Source of the DNA: Chrysemys picta bellii
Lineage: Eukaryota > Chordata > Testudines > Emydidae
Direction of reading: 5' to 3'
Length of the DNA stretch: 64,000 nt
NCBI RefSeq assembly: GCF_011386835.1
Contig: NC_088796.1
Span: forward strand, 71,251,468 to 71,315,467
The notes beneath the pieces were generated by a model. The model was not told where the DNA came from. It searched no databases and saw only the letters and a program-made list of their open reading frames with translations. Positions 34,522 to 43,923 of the stretch are shown one piece after another. Numbering within the stretch: the stretch's first letter is position 1; every line of letters starts with the position of its first letter. The translations under genes were made by a program, and so were the position numbers.

Positions 34522-34659
34522 CTTGTGGCACCTTAGAGACTAACACATTTATTTGAGCATAAGCTTTTGTGGGCTACAGCCCACTTCTTCGGATGCATCG
34601 GCTGTAGCCCACGAAAGCTTATGCTCAAATAAATGTGTTAGTCTCTAAGGTGCCACAAG
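34522..34659. repeat. Fold-back of two Penelope terminal repeats
   Basis: The left arm 34522-34581 and right arm 34600-34659 are inverted complements over 60 bp, with one T/C difference inside AGCTTTTGTGGG versus the complement of CCCACGAAAGCT. The spacer is only 18 bp (34582-34599). Both arms carry the unusual variant ACACATTT/AAATGTGT, where the other copies in this window have AACAAATTT/AAATTTGTT. That suggests one arm was copied from the other. Confidence 0.85.
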
Positions 34660-35145
34660 GATGCCTCATTGTTTTCACACAGGAAACTGATAAAAGACAA
34701 ACACCATATCACCTGTGGGTGAACATTTTTCACAAAGTGATCACTCTATAGCTGAGCTATCGGTCCTTATCGTCAAAGGAACTGTGCACAACACTTTAAA
34801 AAGATGAGCTTTGGAGCTTAAATTCATAACTTTGCTAGACACTAAAAATCATAGACTGAATAGAGACATGGGATTTATGGCTTATTACAAAAATCTGTAA
34901 CCCACTAATAAACCTCTCTCCCAGCTGCTCCCCCCATCCTTTTCTCCCTATAACTGGTGGGGTGTTAACAGTCCACTTTAAGTTGAATGGTCCCTTGAAA
35001 TATGTGTTAACTACTTATGCTAAACAATCTTGTATTTAACTGTGACACTCTGAATAAAATTCCCAGACCTGAAGAAGAGCTCTGGGTAAGCTAGAAAGCG
35101 TCTCTCTCTCACCAGCAGAAGTTGATCGACCCACCATTTCTTCAT

Positions 35146-35830
35146 TATTATTCAGGCAAAAATCTTGGTGACTTTATTAACACAGACCATAGGACTTCCC
35201 TAAGTAATTGTTGACTGAACTAGAGCATGTCTTTTAGAAACACATCCCATCTAGATTTAAAAACTTCCAGTGATGGAGAATCCACCACAATTCTTGGTAA
35301 AATTTTCCTGTGGTTAATTATCCTCAACTGGTAATTCTTCTCCTTAGAATATCAGGAGTTAACAGAGGTAAAAGCAGCAGAACCTGCTGGATTCCATATG
35401 GTAATACTGAACCTGATGCAGCTTGTGTTGCTTTATTTAGATTTATATTTTTGCTAACATGGCTGTCACCTCTAAATATCACTAATTAAAAGGTAGGATT
35501 ATATTTTGTTATATTTTTAAATTAAACTTTTCCAACAAGCTCATTATAGCAATAAAATTGTTCTTTGTTAGACCTTCTCATGGTCTCATACAAATAAGTG
35601 TCTGTTTCAAAGATACTGTACATCGGTGGTTTTCAACCTGTGGTCCATGGACTCCTGGGGGCTGCAGACTATGTCTAAGGGGTCTGCGAAAGGTGACTAT
35701 GAAAATAAAGTTTCAGATCCCAGAATAGGCATGCTGTGTTTTCTGATCAATCAAAAGTGTATGAATACCCCTGCCTACGGGTCAAAACTCAGAAGTGTTG
35801 TCATTAGCATAGAAGCCCCTAGTTTAGCGT
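35146..35830. other. Unassigned sequence with one diverged repeat
   Basis: Mostly unassigned. From about 35623 the text GGTGGTTTTCAACCTGTGG, CTCCTGGGGGCTGCAGACTA and AAGGGGTCTGCGAAAGG resembles the start of a hAT-type repeat, but a matching right end cannot be placed. Confidence 0.45.
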
Positions 35831-36790
35831 AGGGTTACCATATCTATTAAATAAAAAAAAAAAGAGGACCCTCCACGGGCCCTGGCCCCGCCCATTTCCC
35901 CACCCCCAGCCCCGCCCCAACTCCGCCCCTTCCCCGCCCTAACTCTGCCCCCTCCTCCCTCCCACTCCCAGCCACGCGGAAAGAGCTGCCCGAGTGCTAC
36001 CGGCTTCACGGTTTGCCGGGCAGCCCCCAGACCCTGTGCCCCTGGCCGGCGCTTCCCCAGCGCAGCTGGAGCCCGGGAGGGGAAGCGCCCAGCCGGGGGC
36101 GCAGGGTCTGGAGGCTGCCCGGCAAACCGTGAAGCCGGTAGCGCTTGGGCTTCGGGCAGCCCCCTTGCCTCTGGACCCTGCGCCCCCAGCCGGGCACTTC
36201 CCCTCCTGGGCTCCAGCGGCGCAGGGTCTGGAGGCATGGGGGCTGCCCGAAGCCGGTAGCGCTTGGGCAGCCCGGCTCTTAAACAGAGCCGAAGAGTCAG
36301 GGGAGGAGCAGAGCCACCGCAGCTGGAGGCTCTGCTTCTCCCCTGACTCTTCGGCTCTGTTTAAGAGCCGGGCTGCCTGAGCGCTACCGGCTTTGGGCAG
36401 CCCCCATGCCTCCAGACCCTGCGCCCCCGGCTGGGCACTTCCCCTCCCAGGCTCCGGCGGCACAGGGTCTGGAGGCATGGGGGCTGCCCAAAGCCTGTAG
36501 CGCTCGGCTCTTAAACAGAGCCGAAGAGTCGGGGAGGAGCAGAGCCGTCGCGGCTGGAGGCTCTGCTCCTCCCCTGACTCTTCGGCTCTGTTTAAGAGCC
36601 GAGCTGCCCCAGCGCTACCAGCTTCAGGCAGCCCCCATGCCTCCGGACCCTGCGCCGCTGGAGCCCGGGAGGGGAAATGCCCGGCCGGGGGCGCAGGGTC
36701 CGGAGGCATGGGGACTGCCCAAAGCCCATAGCGCTCGCCTCTTAAACAGAGCCGAAGAGTCGGGGAGGAGCAGAGCCACCGCGGCTGGAG
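35831..36790. repeat. GC-rich array of about 231-bp fold-back units, probable hAT-type element
   Basis: The left edge TAGGGTTACCATAT followed by an A-run and GAGGACCCTCCACGGG looks like a transposon end. A matching right end is missing. Inside, GAGCCGAAGAGTC occurs at about 36286, 36518 and 36749, a spacing of about 231 bp. Its complement GACTCTTCGGCTC occurs between them at about 36345 and 36576, each forming a hairpin over GGCTCTGCTCCTCCCC. A further hairpin pairs about 35998-36015 with 36124-36142. The 319-codon minus-strand frame is proline/alanine-rich repeat translation with no domain, and I do not call it a gene. Confidence 0.75.
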
Positions 36791-36969
36791 GCTAGGCACG
36801 TAGGCTCCTATACAATGAGTAGATGGTATAGAGAGGCACCAGAGAAAGAGCTGCACAAAAGCCAGCACCCTAGTCTGGAAGCTGCCTAAACTATCCAATA
36901 GATGTTGATGAGGGGTGTGTGTCCAAAGCCCTGCCTCTCATGGAGCTTTTAGACACCTAAGTGAAAACT

Positions 36970-37103
36970 GCCATAGCTCAGTGGCTAGGGCACTCACCAG
37001 AGTGGTGGGAGACCCCTGTTTAAATCCGTTTTCAACAGGCAGAGGAAGGAATTGAATCAGGATGTCCCACCACCCCAGTGAGTTTCCTAACCACTGGGTT
37101 AAC
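36970..37103. repeat. tRNA-like fold-back repeat
   Basis: The left arm has TAGCTCAGTGGCTAGGGCAC (A-box type) and GTTTAAATCC (B-box type, 37019-37028). The right arm has the reverse: a complement of GATTCAATTCC near 37053, then CCTAACCACTGGGTTAAC (37086-37103), the complement of an A-box head. So two tRNA-like heads lie in opposite orientation, with arms pairing at roughly three quarters of positions. There is no full cloverleaf and no sign of a functional tRNA gene. It is probably a SINE-derived inverted pair or a palindromic repeat built from tRNA-like heads. Confidence 0.6.
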
Positions 37104-37273
37104 GAGGAAAGCCTCTTCTCCCCCCAACTTCCTGGTTGTTTTGTATGGAGTTAGGCATACCCAGAGCATGCCTAACAGATCGGGACCCACAGGTGACATA
37201 GGCAGGGCAACATCTGGTTTCCTGTGGGGGCTAAATGTTTTTGTCAGAAAAGGCTGATTTTGTGGAAATGTAT

Positions 37274-37831
37274 TGTGACAAAGTTCCTCCTCTATCTTGG
37301 TGGGTCCTGCGCTTATTGGCAGATTTTCTTGCCTCAGAGATTCACCATGTGGGTTGGGGAACAGCCCAGAGACCTTCCCCTCTGGAAGAACCCACAGTCC
37401 AGGTCAATTGGGAGGTTTGGGGGGAACCTGGGCCCACCCTCTACTCCGGGTTCCAGCCCAGGGCCCTGTGGACTGCAGCTGTCTATAGTGCTTCCTGTAA
37501 CAGCTGCATGACAGCTACAACTCCCTGGGCTACTTCCCCATGGCCTCCTCCAAACACCTTCCTTATTCTCACCACAGGACCTTCCTCCTGGTGTCTGATA
37601 ACACTTGTGCTCCTCAGTCCTCCAGCAGCATACCCTCTCAGCTCCTTGCACCTCTTGCTCCCAGCTCCTCACACTCCCACCACAAACTGAAGTGAGCTCC
37701 TTTTTAAAACCCAAGTGCCCTGATTAGCCTGCCTTAATTGATTCTAGCAGCTTCTTCTTAATTGGCTCCAGGTGTTCTAATTAGCCTGCCTGCCTTAACT
37801 GGTTCTAGCAGGTTCCTGATTACTCTAGTGC
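37274..37831. mobile_element. LTR fragment (TGTGACAAAG type)
   Basis: It starts TGTGACAAAGTTCCTCCTC directly after a T-rich flank. It contains pyrimidine-rich text and two related blocks, GCCTGCCTTAATTGATTCTA-like near 37729 and CCTGCCTGCCTTAACTGG near 37784. At about 37831 it joins the gag-derived sequence. I recall this opening as a common turtle LTR, orientation relative to gag unknown. The frames of 95-151 codons at 37224-37714 are not supported as genes. Confidence 0.55.
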
Positions 37832-38374
37832 AGCGAGATGGATGAGGTCATACAATTGGGACCGCGGGGTTTTGTCTTTCTGGTACCTCCAACTGTGATA
37901 CTGCCGGGCCCGCACTGCTGTCATTACCCCAGATCTTGCCAGGATCTCTGCTTTCAGCTGGGGGTAGTCTCCCGCAGCCTCTTCAGGCAGATCATGGTCG
38001 GCCTCCTGGGCCTCCCCACACAGGAATGGGGCAAGGATGCCAGACCACTGATCTTGAGGCCAGGCCTCCCATAGGGCTGTCCTCTCAAAGGCCAGAAGGT
38101 ATGCCTCTATATCATCCTCCCGTGTCATTTTCTGCAGCCACTGGCTGGCCCATATGAGCCACGTCCCATCGTGGCAGCGATTCAGCTCTGTAAGGGACTT
38201 TACCTGGTTTACCAGTTCCCGCAACATAGCTCTGTCTTGAGCAGCCTGGTCCATCAGCAGCCGATTAGTCTCTTGCTGTAGTCGCACTGCCTCCTGTTGG
38301 GCAGCTGCCTGGACACGGGTAGCCTCCTGCTGGGCTGCCGTAGCTTGTATCAGTGCCCGCACTACGTCATCCAT
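37820..38374 (-). pseudogene. Gypsy-type gag fragment with SCAN-like region
   Basis: The minus-strand frame is open for 195 codons (37820-38407), but a better start is the methionine at about 38374 (MDDVVRAL). The first about 55 residues form a glutamine/alanine-rich helix likely to be a coiled coil ([19 protein letters not shown]). The second half has the pattern of Gypsy/Gmr1-like gag and SCAN-type dimerisation domains: [16 protein letters not shown], then [16 protein letters not shown] and [16 protein letters not shown] with RQYHSWRY. The zinc knuckle, protease and pol are absent because the frame runs into the LTR fragment. It is an endogenous relic, with no sign of domestication. Confidence 0.72.
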
Positions 38375-38403
38375 TGTGGTGAAAAAAAATAAACCCTCTC
38401 CCA

Positions 38404-38577
38404 GCACATCGCTCGCCCGCGCCGCTTCTCACCGCCCCCATTGGCCCGGGACGGCGAACCGCGGCCAGTGGAGGCCACGATCGGCCGAACCTGCCGTGTC
38501 AGCAGATAAATAAAACTGGCCCAGCCCGCCAGGGTGCTTACCCTGGCGAGCCGCGTGCCGAACGTTGCCGACCCCTG
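38404..38577 (-). mobile_element. Half of a hAT-like element (CAGGGGTCGGCAAC end)
   Basis: Its outer end, read on the minus strand, is CAGGGGTCGGCAACGTTCGG. Inside are CCCGCCAGGGTGCTTACCCT and CATTGGCCCGGGACGGCGAA, which match a second, more diverged copy at 45650-45812. The left half is missing because the gag fragment abuts it at about 38400. Confidence 0.65.
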
Positions 38578-38579
38578 AT

Positions 38580-39960
38580 ATAGCATTTTGCTTCAGTGAT
38601 GCTTGTTACAAAAAAAAAATACATTTAGTAATGAATGCCCTCACTACTGAGATTACTAAATGGTCTTATGTAGGCTTACACAGTTCTATACATGTAAATG
38701 GATATTTACCAGTAAAACTGCTTTTCAAGGTTTCTTATTTTTTTTTATAAAGAATGTGTCTGAAGTTGCAACACCACACTGAATCAGATAAGTGTTATTG
38801 ATTAAGCTGAATAGCTGCAACAGGCAGTTTGAAAGGAATCTTCCCTAAGGAAAATAAACCAACTCTCTCATTCTGTTTTCTTATCAGTATAATGCATGGT
38901 GGTTTCATAGAGCATTCTGAAACAAAGCAAAGTCTGAATGAGGCATTTTGTTTTCTCATATTATAAATTTCTGGTTTCTAATCCCTTTAAAGCCGTCAGT
39001 TACCAGCATGTCTTGATCACTGATTTTTCCATCTCTAAACATCTAGGATTCGATCAGTCTATTAGACCATTCAATCCATCTTCCTGTAAATGAAGTACTG
39101 AGTTAGAGCAACAGGCACAAATTGGGGGACTTGACTGCATTCTATGAGTCAGTATTGAAGAGAAAAATCAAACGCCACCTTTGCTTGTGACACACAGTAA
39201 ATAAAATCAGGTTGAATTCATGCCACCAGCCTTATTGCCTTATTGTGGGCTCAGTTAGCATGACTGATGGCTTTAAATTTGGGGTGGAGGGCAGCAGTCT
39301 GCATATGTAAGTCAGGAACATAATAATACTTCTATAATGCTAGGGAGATGGGAGCACCCTGAACAGTTGTCCTTACTACACATTTAGTAACATATGTAGC
39401 CCCCTAGCAACTTGCCAATATACAGGAGGGGGCAGGACATAGCCATATGGCACCTCACCCAGATATGCCCCACTGGGAATTTGAGCAGTGCGAGGCAGCA
39501 CTTTCAGCTCCTCCTTGCACTATCAGTTCAGGTAGCTGAATTATTGCTGCCTCCTGATTGGAAGTAGTGTGCGGAATGGGTAATCCTGATAGCCACACAG
39601 AGACAGCCATAATTGGGCTTTTAACTGCCTGCTGGGTAGTGAATGCTGATTCAAAGCTAATTACTGAGGTGATTTGGTTCCTGTTTATGACCATCAGAAG
39701 CCATATGGCAGGGCAAGAGCCATTCTAAAAGAAATACACCAAATGAGTCCTAGAAAACTGCCTTCGTTGTATGTAGGGGTAGGAAGCCCTTTCATTGTGG
39801 TTTCTACAACAGTTTTGACTACGTCACTTTTATGCTATCACAACACATTAATTGCACTTAGTCATGTTTTCTTTAGCTGAATATTATCCAGATTTTTCTT
39901 TGCTTTAGAATCTACTAGTTACCACAATCTTCACAGAAAAAAATTCACTGGAAAAAACAG
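38580..39960. other. Unassigned intergenic sequence
   Basis: No gene or repeat ends recognised. Frames of 60-80 codons carry no domain. Confidence 0.5.
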
Positions 39961-39964
39961 CATC

Positions 39965-41016
39965 TCTGTTCAGGACAGAACTTCTTGACTTCAGTAAGGC
40001 TTTTGATACTGTCTTGCATGACGTTCTCATAAACAAACTAGGGAAATACAACCTAGATGGATTACTATAAGGTGGGTGCATAACTGGAAAATCGTTCCCA
40101 GAGAGTAGTTATCAGTGGTTCACAGTCATGCTGGAAGGGCATAACGAGTGGAGTCCCACAGGGAATGGTTCTGGGTCCAGTTCCGTTCAATATCTTCATC
40201 AGTGATTTAGATAATGACATAGAGAGTACACTTATAAATTGCAGATGATACCAAGCTGGGAGGGGTTGCAAGTTCTTTGGAGAATAGGATTAAAATTCAA
40301 AATGATCTGGAAAAACTGGCGAAATGGTCTGAAGTAAATTTGTCAATAAGGCAAATGCAAAGTACTCCACTTAGGAAGGAACAGTGTAACACTATTGCAA
40401 AAAATGCAAACATCATTCTGGGATGTATTAGCCGGAGTATTGTAAGCAAAAGACGAGAGGTAATTCTTCTGCTCTACTCCGTACTGATTAGGCATCAACT
40501 GAAGTATTGTGTTCAGTTCTGGGTGCCACATTTCAGGAAAGATGTGGACAAATTGGAGAAAGTCCAGAGAAGAGCAACAAAAATGATTAAAGGTCTAGAA
40601 AACATGGCCTATGAGGGAAGATTGAAAAAACTGGGTTTGTTTAGTCCGGAGAAGAGAAGACTGAGAGGGGACATGATAACAGGTTTCAAGTACATAAAAG
40701 GTTGTTACAAGGAGGAGGGAGAAAAATTGTTGTTCTTAATCTCTGAGGATAGGACAAGAAACAATGGGCTTAAATTGCAGCAAGGGTGGTTATGGTTGGA
40801 CATTAAAAAAAACTTCCTAACTGTCAGAGTGGTTAAGCACTGGAATAAATTGCCTAGGGAGGTTGTGGAATCCCCATCATTGGAGATTTTTAAGAGCAGG
40901 TTGGACAAACACCTGACAGGGATGGTCTAGATGATACTTAGTCCTGCCTTGAGTGCAGGGGAGTGGACTAGATGACCTCTCGAGGTCCCTTCCAGTTCTA
41001 TGATTCTATGATTCTG
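39965..41016 (+). mobile_element. CR1 LINE, 3' 1 kb with RT remnant
   Basis: Reverse-transcriptase motifs can be read in order on the plus strand: DFSKAFDTVLHD (about 39978), [20 protein letters not shown] (about 40150-40212) and A-D-D-T at 40241-40252. The final region is an open frame at 40277-40930 ending in LPREVVESPSLEIFKSRLDK. The 3' end is CGAGGTCCCTTCCAGTTC plus two ATTCTATG-type units. Relative to the 25.7-kb copy, about 50 codons are deleted near 40390. It is 5'-truncated. Confidence 0.93.
40277..40930 (+). pseudogene. CR1 ORF2 C-terminal fragment
   Basis: A 217-codon open frame encodes the part of the CR1 polyprotein after the RT palm. Seen here are [74 protein letters not shown] and HWNKLPREVVESPSLEIFKS. 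The endonuclease and RT fingers are missing. The segment with LGVIVDHKL seen in the minus-strand copy at 26.3 kb is deleted between TPLRKEQCN and TIAKNANI. The frame is open through youth or chance, not function. Confidence 0.9.
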
Positions 41017-41019
41017 CAA

Positions 41020-41497
41020 GGGCTTAAGTACCATTGAAAGATATAGAACTTAAACACATGCTAAAAGTTAAATGCTGTGCAGAATAGGGATGGACTTAAG
41101 AAAATCATAAAATACTTCCATGAATTAGATCTATGGAGTGTATTGTATCAAATAGGCCTTCTGCATTCTGCTGAATTTTATCCCTTGATAATTGGAGAAT
41201 GGCAGACTTGTTTGGAGAGTACAAAAACAACCTGACTAAACTGAGGCTTTAGTAAAAGTCTCAACAGAGCTTGTTTTTGTAAGGTTACCAGTTTGATCTC
41301 TTAACCAGAGGGACTTGGTTAAGCTGAAGATAAGCATTAAAAAGTTCAGATGATTATGTGAACAGAACTTCTGAACCTCTTGAGCGTCTCCAATCATTAA
41401 TCACAAATACAATGGAGTTCTTGTGATCAAATAATGTCTGGTTTATAGAGGATCTTTCTGAAGAGCATGGCTGAAAGCCCTTAGCTTAGCACTGGAG
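41020..41497. other. Unassigned sequence
   Basis: About 480 bp between the CR1 end and the next solo LTR. It contains CTTAAACACATGCTAAAAGT, possibly a fragment of the short palindromic family at 7498. Nothing else. Confidence 0.4.
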
Positions 41498-41502
41498 AGG
41501 AG

Positions 41503-42656
41503 TGTGATGGGTTTGATCACAGAAACCCCCTTGGGCCTGTCACCTGATGTGCTGAGACTACCTCTGAGCCCATTTTCTCTGCCAGTTTGGGCCTCAAGAA
41601 CCCTGTCTTGTTGAGCCAGACATGCCAGTCTGCTCCAACACAGACCCAGGGTCTGAACCACATGCCCCAAAGCTGCAGACTTAACTGAAAACAGCTTAAG
41701 AAGTGCTCCTGTCTCCAGCACCCAGACACCCAGCTCCCAAAGGGATCCAAACCCCAAATAAATCCGTTTTACTCTGTATAAATCTTATACAGGGTAAACT
41801 CATAAATTGTCTGCCCTCTATAACACTGATAGAGAGATGCACAGCTGTTTGCTCCCCCAGGTATTAATTACTTACTCTGGGTTAATTAATAAGCAAGAGT
41901 GATTTAATAAATATAAAAAGTAGGATTTAAGTGGTTCCAAGTAATAACAAACAGAATAAAGTAAGTTACCAAGCAAAATAAAACAAAACACGCCTAATAC
42001 AGTAAGAAATTGATTACAGATAAAATCTCACCCTCAGAGATGTTCCAATAAGCTTCTTTCAAAGACTGGACTCCTTCCTAGTCTGGGCCCAATTCTTTCT
42101 TCTGGTGCAGTTCTTTTTCGCTCCAGCTCAGGTGGTAACTAGGGGATTTCTCATAACTGGAACCTCCTTGTTCTGTTCCACCCTCGTATATAGCTTTGGC
42201 ACAAGGCGGGAATCTTTTGTCTCTCTGGGTCTCCACCCCTCCTTCTAAATGAAAAAGAACCAGGTTTAAGATGGATTCCAGTACCAGGTGACATGGTCAC
42301 ATGTCCTGTGAGACCCCAGCCTTCATTCTTCCTGGCCTGACTCACAGAAAGGCTTGCAAGTAAACAGAGCTATTTACAACCAATTGTCCTAGTTGATGGG
42401 AGCCATCAAGATTCCAAACCACCATTAATGGCCCACACTTTGCATAATGACAATAGGACCTCAGAGTTATATTTCATATTTCTAGTTTCAGATACAAGAG
42501 TGATACATTTATACAAATAGGATGACCACACTCAGTAGATTATAAGCTTTGTAATGATATCTTACAAGAGACCTTTTGCATGAAGCATATTCCAGTTGCA
42601 TTATATTCACACTCATTAGCATATTTTCATAAAATCATATGGAGTGCAATGTCACA
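41503..42656. mobile_element. Solo LTR, family TGTGACGGG, copy 2
   Basis: The 5-bp duplication AGGAG lies at 41498-41502 and 42657-42661. It starts TGTGATGGGTTTGATCACAG and ends GCAATGTCACA. It is 1154 bp, the same orientation and collinear with the copy at 24211-25373 throughout, including CACCCTCAGAGATG, ATTATAAGCTTTGTAATGAT and ATGAAGCATATTCCAGTT. The TATAAA palindrome is present but decayed (about 41768-41798). The duplications differ between the copies, so they are independent insertions. Confidence 0.9.
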
Positions 42657-42661
42657 AGGAG

Positions 42662-43771
42662 AAATGGTGTAGCAAAATGTTAGGAGGAAGGGGAAAAGAT
42701 TCGAGTTGTTTGGATGGAAGAGAGTCTCAAAGGAAGAGTTGCAAATACCAATGTGTGGGTTTGTTGGGAAATAATACTGTGTCATGGCTGTAGTAGGTAG
42801 TTTTTATAATAAAACTGAACATAAAACAAGATTAAGATGGCTAAATATAGGCAACAATTGACCAAGTCTGTACTTTGTGGAAAGTCACATCAAGAAAAGC
42901 TGAAATTCAGAGTATTTGCACATGGGAGTTGTTTGTAGAGTCACTCAATATTTTTGTACATGGTTACAAAAGTTTCACTCTGCTGTAATGATGAAAAGAA
43001 TGGTGATTGAAACTAATATTGTGTGATCAGATAACTCTTTGTATACTGCAATCAGTCAGTAGTATGTATGCAATACCCTGTGATTGGGAAGGAGGTAGCA
43101 ATAGCCCCAAGTGGCTGGCAAGGTCCTTCGACATTTCTTTAGAGGAGGAGAAGGAAGGGTATGAATTAACGTACATCTATGCAGGCAAGCAGAAAAACAA
43201 ATAGTCTAATGTACTTCACAATGTACTTGCCTGTTTGTTAGCTTGCAGAAAGGAAAATGTACAGAACAAAGATGACTGAGTAACTGAAAAGCATATCCCA
43301 CCCTTGCAAATGGCAACTGCTTTCTGAAAGTATAAAAAGGTCCTTCCACAGCAAGTCCAAAAAGAAGTAATTTTTAAATGTACAGCCTTTGACCATGTGA
43401 ATCACTCTAAGATTAAATTGTAATGTTACACTCGTTCTCCCTTTTTTCCCCCCTCCTGGGGCAAAATGCAATAACTATCTCTTTATTTGTAATGCCCCAA
43501 ATTTGATAAGGACACTGAACAAACAGCAGTATGATGACTGAAATAGAAATGGAAGTAACTTTCCTTCTGATGCTCAGTTTGTGACGGCCAAATGAAACTT
43601 TCTAGTTTCCCACAAACTTGGAAGCCTATATTCACTGTGTTTGCTTATTTTGCTTCAAATTATGGTCTCTTTGTGATTCATTTCAGACTACATAGAGTTC
43701 AGAAACTTGACTTAGTTAAAATTACTCCATAACCCAAGCTTTTACAAATATAGGAGTTTCAGCAAATTTGT
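42662..43771. other. Unassigned intergenic sequence
   Basis: About 1.1 kb with no protein-like frame above 77 codons and no recognisable repeat. Confidence 0.5.
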
Positions 43772-43868
43772 GGCCTGATTCTGATCTCCCACCTGTTGGC
43801 GTAACTCAGGAGTAAGTCCATTGAAGTCTGTAGAGTTACACTAATGTAAGTGATATCAGAATCAAGCC
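43772..43868. repeat. Short palindromic MITE-like repeat (GCCTGATTCT family)
   Basis: It starts GGCCTGATTCTGATCTCC and ends GATATCAGAATCAAGCC, inverted complements over about 15 bp. The middle GTAACTCAGGAGTAAG and CATTGAAGTCTGTAGAGTTA fold partly on themselves. It is the best-preserved copy of the family at 2079-2180. Confidence 0.7.
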
Positions 43869-43923
43869 TAAGAATCAGAATGGTAATTACTTTTAGGGCA
43901 TTGACAAATGCATGTGGTGATTT

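Larger units (their letters stand above)
33413..34675 (+). mobile_element. Inner Penelope-like element (element B)
   Basis: The bases CAAACAGGAAA (33402-33412) before it and CACACAGGAAA (34676-34686) after it match at 10 of 11 and form the target duplication within element A. B starts with a minus-oriented terminal repeat (33416-33545, with GTTAGTCTGTATCAGC, GTGGCACCTTTGAGACTAAC and ACGTCATCAGATGCAT). It carries coding sequence at about 33590-34470. It ends with a head-to-head pair of terminal repeats at 34478-34675. This arrangement of repeats in both orientations is typical of Penelope-like elements. The element lacks the reverse-transcriptase catalytic core and is a 5'-truncated copy. Confidence 0.88.
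32988..35145 (+). mobile_element. Outer Penelope-like element (element A), interrupted
   Basis: It begins with a minus-oriented terminal repeat (32988-33110: GGATATTAGAGAGATAAGG, then AAGCTTTCAAGCTTACACAG). Next comes coding-like sequence at 33206-33412, whose translation shows NRCKTCRHCYDDQHPHNTPF, then YMVYFMQCTKCF and SVGETRQSL, the GIY-YIG endonuclease region of Penelope-like elements. Element B interrupts it at 33413-34675. It resumes at 34687 with GATAAAAGACAAACACCATA (a KDKHHIT frame) and a 3' untranslated part, CCTTGAAATATGTGTTAACT and TATGCTAAACAATCTTGTA. It ends in a plus-oriented terminal repeat from 35069. Stops and frameshifts make it inactive. Confidence 0.82.

Noticed and set aside
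35939..36898. 319-codon minus-strand frame, the second longest in the window
   Set aside because: It runs through the 231-bp fold-back array; its sequence is repeated proline/alanine/glycine-rich text following the DNA period, and other phases are open as well. No domain, so not a gene.
37224..37714. Frames of 95, 126 and 151 codons in the LTR piece
   Set aside because: Overlapping in three phases on two strands within an LTR fragment, with no domain.
24211..42656. A 17-kb provirus bounded by two LTRs
   Set aside because: The two LTRs have different 5-bp duplications, each flanking its own LTR, and the sequence between them shows no gag-pol-env order in the matching orientation. They are two solo LTRs.
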